This document shows, piece after piece, positions 36,701-48,700 of a stretch of 64,000 bases of DNA; position 1 is the first letter of the stretch; each line of letters opens with the position of its first letter. This stretch comes from Cliona cf. orientalis. Lineage: Eukaryota > Porifera > Demospongiae > Clionaida > Clionaidae. The stretch covers positions 7,202,609-7,266,608 of the forward strand of contig OZ005700.1 of NCBI GenBank assembly GCA_963930775.1, given 5' to 3'. The notes under the pieces were generated by a model. It saw nothing but the letters and a program-made list of their open reading frames with translations, did no database searches and had not been told where the DNA came from. The position numbers and the translations under genes were made by a program.

Positions 36701-39700
36701 CCACTGCCACCACCACGACTGCCAAAGCTGCTGGAAAACGTCAAATCAGGGTTAAGAATCTGGATGCGATGGTTGCTGCGATCAGCTACGTAAATTTTCT
36801 TATTTAGCGGATGGATAGTACCACCCTTAGGAACGTTAAACTGTAGTTTTTCTTTTCCTTTCCTTCCAACTGCCGTGATAAAATTTCCATCTGGTGAGAA
36901 CTTCTGAATACAATGATTGTGTCCATCTGCCACATAAATGTTGCCATCATCATCTGTTGCCACTCCTCGAATTCTATCAAATTGCCCTTGTTTTGATCCT
37001 TGTGAGCCAAAAGAATGAAGGATCTCTCCTGCTGAAGTGAAGATGGAGATATGATTATTGGTACCACCCTCACTTACAATGAATCCCCCTCTTTGGTTAA
37101 CTACTACATCCCGTGGCTCCTTCACTCCAGTAATCATCTTGATTGGAGTGCCCAGCTTCTTGATTGCAAGGATACAGAAAGGACTTCCTTTGATGTGCTC
37201 CCCCTCCACTTTGATGTGCAGCCGGTATCTCCCTCGACTGTTGGCTTGGTAGCTAATTTCGTACTGATTGATGTTCGTCTTATTCACAAGGCACTCTATC
37301 TTTTCACTTGTGTTATTCAATTCAAGCTCAGAGAAAATAGCCTCCACTGGTACGGTGCAAGCTTCTCCTTTCAGATCTACAACATGCAGGATAGCAGTGG
37401 CTCTCTCACCAACCTCAGCTACCTCCATGCCTTTGCCAGTTATATAACATTTGTCTGGAGATACTTTTGGTATATATACATGGCCAAATTGTTGGCAGGC
37501 TTGGGTGAGCTTAGGAGATGATACAAACTTAACATCAGCTAGCTCACAGGGAGGCAGCATGTCTCGTTTAAAATTGTCTGTCATCTCCTTAATCTGTTTC
37601 ACGACTACTTTCTTCATTTTCATCACCTCTCCCTGGCTTCCTGTCCTCAGGCTCTCCCTCACAAATGACAGACAGCTGGCCAGCTGGGTATGGACTGTCT
37701 CTACTTCATCCTTCTGTGCTGCAAGGTTCTTTCTCTTCGTTTGAATCAGCTGCTTCATTTGGCCAACAAGCTCAGCCTTTCTTGATTCAAGTTTTTGTTG
37801 AAGCTTTCGTATCTCTTTCCCGATATTGGCCTCCATAGCTACTTCTAGCTCATCTAGCTCCTGTGATCGTACGCCATACTGCTCCAGTGCTTCGCTAACA
37901 ACACCCAGCTGTTCTTCAACTGGCTTTAGGGATGCCGTGATCTCTGCTTTGTGTCTCTCAAAGGTGTCCCCCACCAGGTCGTATTGGTGGTCTTTGTGTT
38001 TCTTGACGGTGCAGTGGAGACAGATGAGCTCTTCACATATCTCACAGTAGAGCTCAAGCTTCATGCCTTCATGCTGGGAGCAATGCAGGGTCACCTTCTT
38101 TGGAGGGACTATCTGCCTCACGTCACTTTGTATCTTCTCCATGCTGACCATCTCATGATTAGACATCTCTTTCCACTCACAGTGCATCTCGGTGCACCTT
38201 TCACAGATGAATTTTCCACAATCTCGACAAAAGTTGGTAGCTGTTCGTGTCGTTTTGGTGCATTTCTCACACTGCACCTTTTGTGGCTCTTTCACTTTCC
38301 TGAGGGCATCTTGGATCTCAAAGAGGTGGTGGATATGAAATGCTGACTGGAGGCCAGACACACCAGTAGCCGGGGGAAGGAGGGTGGATTGTCGACAGGT
38401 GGGGCAGCACAGAGAGAGTTGTCCCTGTCTATCTTGGACCACCAGTCGCTGGAGGCAGTCCTTGCAGTAGACATGGAAGCATTGGAGCAGTTTGGGGTCT
38501 TTGAAGGCGTCAAGGCAGATGGCACAGGTCAGCTGATCCTCCAGCGTCTCAAGGGCTTGCTTGGCTACAGATTCAGCCATTACTTGGTTTGATGGAAGAA
38601 TTTAATCACTCACTTGAAATACTGCAAATTATGTGTCACTAGTAGTTTGAGCAACTAAAGTGCTTTTATTACTATACTAGCAATTTTCAACTACAAGAAG
38701 GTTAGAGCTCTGGGTGTGGCTATATTTTTGGACTTCATTATCACATGATCCATATCACAGTTCCATATAAGGCCAAGATGTTATTAGTGGGCTACCAGTA
38801 TACACAATATCACTCTAAGGGGGGTGTCTTTATTCAGCGGAATGGAACGATGGAATGGAATGGTGGAATGGAACGGTGGAATGGAATGGAATGGAATAGT
38901 GGAATGACCACGCCCACCGACTGTATTTTGTGACGACCTATACCTACTATATTCAGTGCCCAAGGCACGCAGGTCTTCTCTTCTCGATGGAATTATGGCT
39001 AAACCAGTGGCAGTAATTAAAAGAAGGAGGAGCACAAACTGATGCAGGAGATAAATAGATAATTTATGGGCACAAAATGGATCTTTCAGCTTCCAACATT
39101 GAATGTTAACCTCATGCTGTATGCTGTATGTACCTCGGTACTTTGTGCAAGAATTATTTGGTGTGTTGCCTTTTCCATGGGCCAGATTGTGCCTCTTTGG
39201 GCTTGGCATGTGCAGCTAGGCAAGCCTTTACCGGTATACTAACAGGAGAGATATTGGCACCTCAGTGCAGTTCCAGCCACACCAGGCTATCCCCCTTCCC
39301 AAATGGCTCCCAGTGAAATAGCTAGGTACTAGATCTGACCCCTATTTCGACAGCTAGCCTAGGGGTGGATATCTTTAATACTGAGGATCCCTGCTAGCTA
39401 TTGCTCTAAAATAATATTATTATTGATCTCTGTATGACATGAATGGGGACACCACTCTATAGCCAGCGATATGGTCCCACATCACACGTACACTGGACAT
39501 TCGAAGACTTCATTGAGAGTAGAGCTATAACTGTTTCACTTTTAATACTGCAGAATTTGAGGAGACTTGCATGACGTTTAATAGACCAAGTATCAGAGTA
39601 GGGGCCGGGACAAAAGAGAGGTCTGAGCGGCTTTGGCATTGAAAATTGATCACTATGATATTGTTATTAAAATGAGGTTACTAATAATAATAATATGTCT

Positions 39701-42700
39701 GCTATGTGATGCCATTGTAAATACTTAATAAGCAGTGCTATCATTAACTTCAATAGTCTGGGTGCTAGCTGGCATCCAGACTGTGACTTCAAAACAACTG
39801 TAGCTAAACTTGGCGACTCTCTTTCAAATTATGACTAACTTTCATCCTAGTTTCAGGCTAAATCTTGAGCCCACACTTCTGATCTCTACTCTTGTTGAAT
39901 CAGTTCAAGGATCCGCTAATACTATTGCTATTGTGTCTCAATATAATGGGTATAGTTCGTCACGGAACGCGCTCGGTGGGCGTGGTCATTCCACTATTCC
40001 ATTCCGCTGAATAAAGACACCCCTCTAAGGGTAGTGCCTTAGCCTCATCCTAGTCTACCAAGCTAGACCCCGTTTTCGCCCGACGACCTTTACCTACTCG
40101 CTCCACATGAGAGCGGGTAGGTAAAGGTCGTCAGACGAAAAAAAGGGGGTCTAGCTTGATAGACTAGCCTCATCCCAACAAGGGGATCTCACATTCTGAG
40201 GTACAGAAGTGCAATCAATAAGCCGCACAGAGAGCTCATTGATTGGGATACCAGAAGCTGATACATATAATGTAAATGTAAATAAAAGACCCTTTAAATG
40301 GAAGGTGCTTATTCCCTTGTTTTCCAATTACTATCACAACTGATGAAAGTAGTGAAAGCTACCAAAAAATACTTAAATCCTGCGACGAAGGTTGTAGCAA
40401 TACTACATAATATTATATAAACTCCAGGTGTGTGGTTCCCTAACGTTTCAGTTGCTATGTAATGATAAAAGTGATGGCACAGATCAGCTGGTCCTCCAGC
40501 TTATCGAGAGCTTGCTTGGCTACGGCCTGGGATTCAACCATTGGGTACAATCAATTTAATAATCACTTGTAGTACGTACTACAGTGTGTCACTGACTAGA
40601 GCAACTAAAGTGCCTTTTTAAAAATATTTATCATACACAACTTTCAACTTCACTGTGTTCATTGTCACACGATCCTCCACAATTCCATATAAGGGAACGG
40701 GCTGCCACATTCTAGTACTGGATATGCTAAAGGCAATGATAACATCAACCCACATTGCACATACACATACATGTTGTTGTAAGGAGGTCACACATCTCTG
40801 AGATAGCACACAGAAGAAATTGATAAAATATTGGCAACAATAGGACCACTAAACTGAAGGTGCTTACTCCTATAAATTAACATAAAAGAGGGGTACAGTA
40901 CAAAAGTAATTATAGTGTGATGAATGCAGCACAAGCACTAAAATTAAAAATTTAGAAGTGCATATGTAAATCAAAAAATTTGTAAACGATTGTTACAAGT
41001 ATCACAGACATACACATTTCCATCCTTATCCACCGTGATTCCATAAGGCTGATTAAACAGTCCAGGTCCATTTCCTTTTGACCCAAATGATGTCAGAAAC
41101 TTGCCCTCACACGTGAACACAGAAACACGATGATTACCCCACTCTGATACATACACCACATTGTCAACATCGATGCAAACACCAGTGGGTGAGTGCAGCT
41201 CTCCACGGCCTTTTCCAGGTTGTCCAAATGTCCTCAAATACCCTCCTTCTGCAGTAAACACTTGAATACGGTCATTGTCTTCGTCAGCCACGTATACATT
41301 CCCTATACTGTCGCATGCCACACCTGAGGGGAACTGAAACTGTCCAATGCCAATGCCACCCTGGCCAAAGCAGTTAAAGAATGTAAGGTCAGGATTCAGA
41401 ATTTGAATGCGATGATTATAATGGTCAGTGACGTATATTTTCATATTCAGTGGGTTAATCGCAACACCTCTAGGCTTATCAAACTCAAGAGGCTTGTTTC
41501 CTTTCTTTCCAATTACTGTCAAAAGTTTTCCATTTGGTGCAAACTTTTGAATACGATCATTATCTCGATCCATCACAATGATGTTGTCATCATTATCCAC
41601 GACAATGCCACGCATATTATTAAGCAAACCTTGTCTTGATCCTCGGGAGCCGATCGACTGATGTTTCTCTCCAAATGAACAGAAGATAGAGAGACAATGA
41701 GAACCTCTCTCACCTATAATGATGCTTCTCCCCTGAGTAACTGCCACACTGCAAGGTTCCTTCACTCCATTGATGATCTTGATTGGAGTGCCCAGCTTTT
41801 TGATCACAGTGACAGAGAATGGGCTTCCTTTGATGTGCTCCCCCTCCATTTTGATGTGTAGCTGGTGCCTCCCTCGAATGGTGGCTTGGTAGCTGATTTC
41901 ATACTGGTTACATCCTATTTTCCTCACAAGACATTCAATCTTCCTATCAGTGTTGTTTGATTCCAGTTCACAGGTCAAAGTTTTGATCGGTGTTTTGTAA
42001 GCCCTTCCTTCCTGATCAATGACATGCAAGACAGCAGTAGATCTTTCACCAACCTCGGCTAATTCCAGACCTCTACCCACTGCACGGAAGTCACCTGGAA
42101 CCGATTGTTTAAGATAAAACTTACCAAACTGCTTGCAGGCTACAGCGAGGTTGGATGATGGGATAAATTTGACATCAGCAGGCTCACAAGAAGACAGTTT
42201 GAAGTTATCTGTCATATCATTGATTTGTTTCACAAGTGTTTTCTTCATTTTCATCACCTCTCCCTGGCTTCCTGTCCTCAGGCTCTCCCTCACAAATGAC
42301 AGACAGCTGACCAGCTGGGTATGGACTGTCTCCATTTCATCTTTCTGTGCTGCAAGATTCTTCCTCTTTGTTTGAATCAGCTGCTTCATTTCGCCAACCA
42401 GCTCAGCCTTTCTCGCTTGAAGTATTTCTTGATGCTGTTGGATCTTTTGCTCAATGTTGGCTTCCATAGCTACTTCAAGCTCATCTAGCCCCTGTGATCG
42501 TACACCATACTGCTCCAGTACCTTACAAACAACACCCATCTGTTTTTCAATTGGCTCTAGGGATGCTGTGATCTCTGCTTTGTGTCTCTGGAAGGTGTCC
42601 CCCACCAGGTCATATTTATGCTCCGGTCTACAGTGCTTGTTGACGGTGCAGTGGAGACAGATGAGCTCTCCACATGTCTCACAGTAGAGGTCGAGTTTCA

Positions 42701-45700
42701 TACCTTCATGATGGGAGCAATACAGGGTCACCTTCTTTGGTGGGACTAGCAGCTTGATATTGCTTTGTATCTTCTCCATGCTGATCACCTCATGTTTAGA
42801 CATCTCTTCCCACTCACTGTGCATCTCAGTGCACCTTTCACAGATGAATTTTCCACAATCTCGACAAAAATTGGTAGCAGTTCGTGTTGTTTTGATGCAT
42901 TTCTCACACTGCACCTTTTGTGGATCTTTCGCTTTCTTGAGGACATCTTGAATCTCAAAGAGGTGGTGGATATGGAATGCTGACTGGAGGCCAGATACAC
43001 CAGTAGCCGGGGGAAGGAGGGTGGATTGTCGGCAGGTGGGGCAGCACAGGGAGAGTTGTCCCTGTCTATCTTGGACCACCAGTCGCTGGAGGCAGTCCTT
43101 GCAGTAGACATGGAAGCATTGGAGCAGTTTGGGGTCTTTGAAGGCGTCAAGGCAAATGGCACAGGTCAGCTGGTCCTCCAGCTTCTTGAGGGCTTGCTTG
43201 GTTATAGTCTGGGATTCAGCCATTACTTAGTTTGGGTTAATCACTCATGCACTTATAGTACTACAGTGTGTCACTAATAACTTGAGCAACTAAAGTGCCG
43301 TTACACAAACTAGCTGTGTTCATTATCACATGATCCTCCAGAGTTCCATATAAGGTAAGATGTGGGGAGCGGGCTACCACATTCTACTACAGAAAATGAC
43401 ATGAACCCACACTGTACATGTACATGTTGTTGGTCAGGTTACACATTCTGACTCTCAGAGGTAGGGGAAGATAACTAATAACTACAGTAGTAACTATGCA
43501 TATAAATTGTAGTGATAAATTGAGCTCCATCTTGCTTAAACTTTCTAAATGATGACTACTGTATTTCTTCTAAAAATTCGGAATGAAAATAATGTTGCTT
43601 GTACTTTGCCGAATTTGATATTCAACATTCCATCCATGTGTGCATTCTACTCCCATATATAGCATATACATGTGATGACCTTTGCCGAAAATTAGGGACT
43701 ATTTTCAATCATTCGGTAAAGGAAGCCGAACAATTAGAAGGGCCGAATTTTAGAAAAAGTATATCTCTATTCAACTATCACGAACCAAAAAATCAATATG
43801 GAATTTTGATGAAATTGCTGAAGTACTAATTTTGGAACACACCACAATAAGATCATAATTATTCATAAAGATTACAAGAAGTGAGTGCATGTAGCACGTG
43901 CGTGAATGGATAAAATTGTAAGTCAGACTACAACTCATGATCAAAATATTTGCAAACGATTGTTGCCCTTATCACTGACATAGACAACTCCATCCCGGTC
44001 TACTGTTATTCCATAAGGATGATAAAACTGTCCTGGTCCACTTCCCTCCGAACCAAATGATGTCAGAAACTTGCCCTCACACGTGAACACTAAAACGCTA
44101 AAGTTGCGGTACTCTGTCACATACACCACATTGTCACTATCAATGGCAATACCAGTGGGTGAGTTTAGCTGGCCATTTCCCTTTCCGCGTCTAAACTTCC
44201 TTAAATAACCTCCCTCAGCAGTAAACACTTGAATACGGTGGTTGTTGGTGTCAGCAATGTACACGTTCCCAGAGTTGTCAAATGCCACATCTGATGGGTT
44301 CTTAAGCTGTCCATTACCACTGCCACGACTGCCAATACTGCCGGAGAATGTCAAATTTGGGTTGAGAATCTGAAGGCGGTGATTGTTGTAGTCGGCTACG
44401 TACAGCTTTTTGCTATGAGGATGGATAGCAATACCCCTGGGAACATCAAATTCTAAATACTTATCTCTATCTTTTCCTAATGTCGTGATAAACTTTCCAT
44501 TGGAGGTGAACTTCTGAATGCGATCATTGTGTCCATCTGCCACATAAATATTGCCATCATCATCTACAGCCACTCCACGAATTTCTTTAAACTGTCCATA
44601 TCCGGATCCCTGTGAACCAAATGATCGGAGTTTCTCTCCTGTTGGGTTAAAGATGGAGACACACTGAGTGCTGTCTTCGGTAACAATAATCTCCCCTCTC
44701 TGATTGACTGCCACACCAAACGGCTCCTTCACTCCACTGATGGTCTTGGTTGGAGCGCCAAGAGCCTTGATCACAGTGATAGAAAATGGACTCCCTTTGA
44801 TGTGCTCCCCCTCCACTTTGATGTGTAGTTGATGCCACCCTCGACTGGTGGCTTGGTAGCTGAGTTCGTACTTATTGCCTTCTCTCTTCCTCACAAGACA
44901 ATCTATTTTATTGCTGCTATTATTTGGTATTAGTTCACAGGTAGGAGTCTCAATCCCAGCTGTATAACATTTTTCCTTCTGATCAATAACAAACAGCATT
45001 GCAGTGGCTTTCTCGTTGAGTTCTGCTACTTCGAGGCAGTCACCTTTTGCAAAGCACTTCTCTGGAGACAGCTGTGAGCTATATACCTCACCAAATTGCT
45101 GGCATGCTTGAGTGAGCTCGGATGAGTGTATGAATTTGATGTTGACGTGCTCACAGGGAGGAACTAATTCTGGTTTGAAGTTATCTGTCATCTCCTTGAT
45201 CTGTTTCACAACTGTTTTCTTCATTTTCATCACCTCTCCCTGGCTTCCTGTCCTCAGGCTTTCCTTCACAAATGACAGACAGCTCGCCAGCTGGGTATGG
45301 ACTGTCTCTACTTCATCCTTCTGCATTGTGAGGTTCTTCCTCTTTGTTTGGATCAGCTGCTTCATTTGGCCAACTAGTTTGACCTTTCTCCCCTCAAGTA
45401 TTTCTTGAAGCTTTTGGATCTCTTGCCCAATGTTGGCTTCTATAGCTACCTCTAGCTCATCTAGCTCTTGTGATCGTGCACCATACTGCTCAAGTGCTTT
45501 GCTAACAACACCCAGCTGTTCTTCAACTGGCTTTAGGGATGCCGTGATCTCTGCTTTGTGTCTCTCAAAGGTGTCCCCACCAGGTCGTACAGGTGGTCTT
45601 TGTGTTTCTTGACGGTGCAGTGGAGACAGATGAGCTCTCCACATGTCTCACAGTAGAGCTCAAGCTTCATGCCTTCATGCTGGGAGCAGTACAGGGTCAC

Positions 45701-48700
45701 CTTCTTTGGAGGGACTAGCTGCTTGATATTATTTTGTATCTTTTCCATGCTGACCACCTCATGATTAGACATCTCTTCCCACTCGCTATGCATCTCGGTG
45801 CACCTTTCACAGATGAATTTTCCACAATCTCGACAAAAGTTGGTAGCAGTTCGTGTCGTTTTGGTGCATTTCTCACACTGCACTTTTTGTGGATCTTTCA
45901 CTTTCTTGAGGGCATCTTGAATCTCAAAGAGGTGGTGGATATGGAATGCTGACTGGAGGCCAGACACACCAGTAGTTGGGGAAAGGAGGGTGGATTGTCG
46001 ACAGGTGGGGCAGCACAGGGAGAGTTGTCCCTGTCTATCTTGGACCACCAGTCGCTGGAGGCAGTCCTTACAATAGACATGGAAGCATTGGAGCAGTTTG
46101 GGGTCTTTGAAGGCATCAAGGCAGATGGCACAGGTTAGCTGGTCCTCCAGCTTCTCAAGGGCTTGCTTGGCTACAGATTCAGCCATTGGCTTTGGGTAGG
46201 AGTACTTTTACCAAGTCGTAGTGTCTTCACTATTAAAATTTTAGTTGTCCTTTCAACGTGCACAGGTCAAAGGGGAAGGTCAGGTATCATTCCATTTTAG
46301 GCAAAATGTTGCATATCCTGCACAATTTTTAACATTCTAGTGGCCAGGATGTGTGCAATACCAAGTATGAGATAATGGTCAAGCACAAGGAACTCTCCAC
46401 AACCACAATCAATTCATGCACATGACTAGGTCTACCCACAGCTATATGTACTTACACCAAATTATTATCAACATCAACTTATCACAACTAGAGCTCTTAG
46501 AGCCCACATACCCTATGCTTACTGTAGCCAAAGGCCTGCTGTAGCACATAAAATAGAAATTATTACTATAGCCACAATAAAAATTTTAATTATTCATTAT
46601 ACAACACTAGCCTAATTGGACTAATTTGAGCTTGAGCATGTGCAGTGGTACATAGTACCAGCACACAGCTTTGCCAGGTGTGGTCGACAGTGTAGACATC
46701 GCCAATCACATATGCAGCATTCATGGCCTTATCAAGAGCTTTTAATAAAGTGTCACTTTTTCGCCACCTTCGACCACTTGACAGCATTGGCCACTCACTG
46801 AGATGTCGAGATCTTGAGATCTGGCATTTCTTTTGGTTGACAACAACGACACGATCAATTGATTACCTTATCCCTTATACTATAGCACATGCGTGTCTGT
46901 GGGGTAATGGCAATTGAACACAAAATTAATAATTATACATAAACATAATAATAATAATAATTGAGAATTATATTACCAGAGCATGAGTTTCAAAATAATT
47001 GTATTCGATAGTTACTCATGTGTGAATCACAAACGTAGACAACTCCATTCTTGTCTACCGTTACTCCACAAGGGCATCTGAACTGTCCTGGCTCATTTCC
47101 CCTGGAGCCAAACGAGGTAAGAAACCTCCCCTCGCATGTGAACACTGAAACACGACGATTCCTCCACTCAGTCACGTATATCACTGGCACATCAGGGTTA
47201 TTGTCAATACAGATGCCACAGGGTGAGTTCAGCTCTCCATTGCCGGTACCATACTCTCCCATCTTCCTTACAAACCCTCCCTCTGAGGTGAACGCTTGAA
47301 TACAGTTGTTTGAAGAATCAGTCACATACACATTCCCAGTACTGTCACATGCTACGTCTGAGGGGGCGTCAAACTCTCCATTGCCACTGCCACGACTGCC
47401 AAAGCTACCGGAGAATGTCAGGTCAGGGTTCAGAATCTGAAGGCGGTGATTGAAGTAGTCGGTTACGTACAGCTTCTTGTTAAGTGGATTGACAGCAATA
47501 CCTTTAGGACAGTCAAACTCGAGATGCTTGTTGCCTTCCCTCCCAACTGCTGCGATAAACTGTCCATCTGGTGTGAACTTCTGAATGCAATGATTGCGAC
47601 CATCCGTCACAAAGATATTGCTGTCATCATCCAATGCTACACCAATGATTGATTTAAATTGTCCATGCTCCGAGCCTCGTGAGCCGAACGATTTAATTTT
47701 TTCTCCCACTGCACTGAAGATGGAGACACAATAAGCACCTCTCTCACCTACTATGATCTCCCCCCTCTGGTTGACAGCCACACACCAAGGATACTGCACT
47801 CCGGTGATCGTCTTGATTGGAGTACCAGGCTTTTTTATCACAGCGCTAGCGACAGGGACTGGACTTCCTTTGATGTGCTCCCCTACAAGATTCTTGATAG
47901 GTTGCTTGGCTATTATACCCTGAGATTCAGCCATTACTTTTAAAGGAACAATTTAAGATCGCTCTCAAAATTCTCATCTACAAGCAAATTCTCTAGATCA
48001 GAGAGTAGCTTTGTTGAATGGAAATTATCATACTATGGCAAAATATAGTCAGCACTATACAATACCCTATCAGGGATTTGGGTGAACACAGTGATAACAA
48101 ACAGAAGATAAGACGCCATGACCTCAATGATCCACTGTGTTGTTGGGATTATTAGTGAAGTGTGTGAAGACCAAAACATCTATTTATGTGCATGCCCAAC
48201 AATGAATTTGAAGGCTGCTTGGTGTTTCACCCATTTAATATAGCAGTGTAAAATTTAATGTTAATAAAATAGCACCCATTACATTATCGACGGGGAGTCA
48301 GATACAGTGCATTCACCCAGATATTGTCATGGGTTAGCCCTATCCCCCACACCAGATTACTTCCTCGCGATATTCCACGATAAAACCATTCATTGCAATA
48401 TAAAATATACAGAATTGGACTAAGTAGTACATTCATGTTAATATTATATAAATATATTATATAGACTTTCAAGTATAATGATTACACATATATAATTATG
48501 CATACAATTGTAGCATGAAATATGCACAGGTGAGGCTTACTTCTTCGATCTTTGGCTTGAGCTCCTGTAGTCTCCTTTGCCTGACGTGGAGCTGCTGCAG
48601 CTTCTCTGACATCACTGGCAACATCTTGGGGATGCTTTGGTTCAGACGAGTGGTAAGCTGAATGCAAGATTATAATGCAAAACGTACATAAAGAATATTT

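Larger units (their letters stand above)
28175..48540 (-). other. RAD50 intron 20 hosting the TRIM-NHL array
   Basis: The exon ending at 48541 (…LKPKIEE) and the exon starting at 28174 ([20 protein letters not shown]…) are adjacent in the protein, phase 0 to phase 0, with a GTAAGC donor and a T-rich TTTTTTTTAG acceptor. The 20,366 bp between them contain only the TRIM-NHL units, relics and transposable elements listed below. All TRIM genes are on the same strand as RAD50. Confidence 0.9.

Noticed and set aside
43941-46186. Copy 5 as two genuine adjacent genes (RING/B-box protein and NHL protein)
   Set aside because: The frames overlap and are explained by a single missing C relative to four paralogues; the second has no promoter-like start.
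28412-47934. CRISPR-like or satellite explanation for the repeated blocks at 28-48 kb
   Set aside because: The repeats are whole protein-coding genes plus flanks; there is no short regular repeat/spacer structure.
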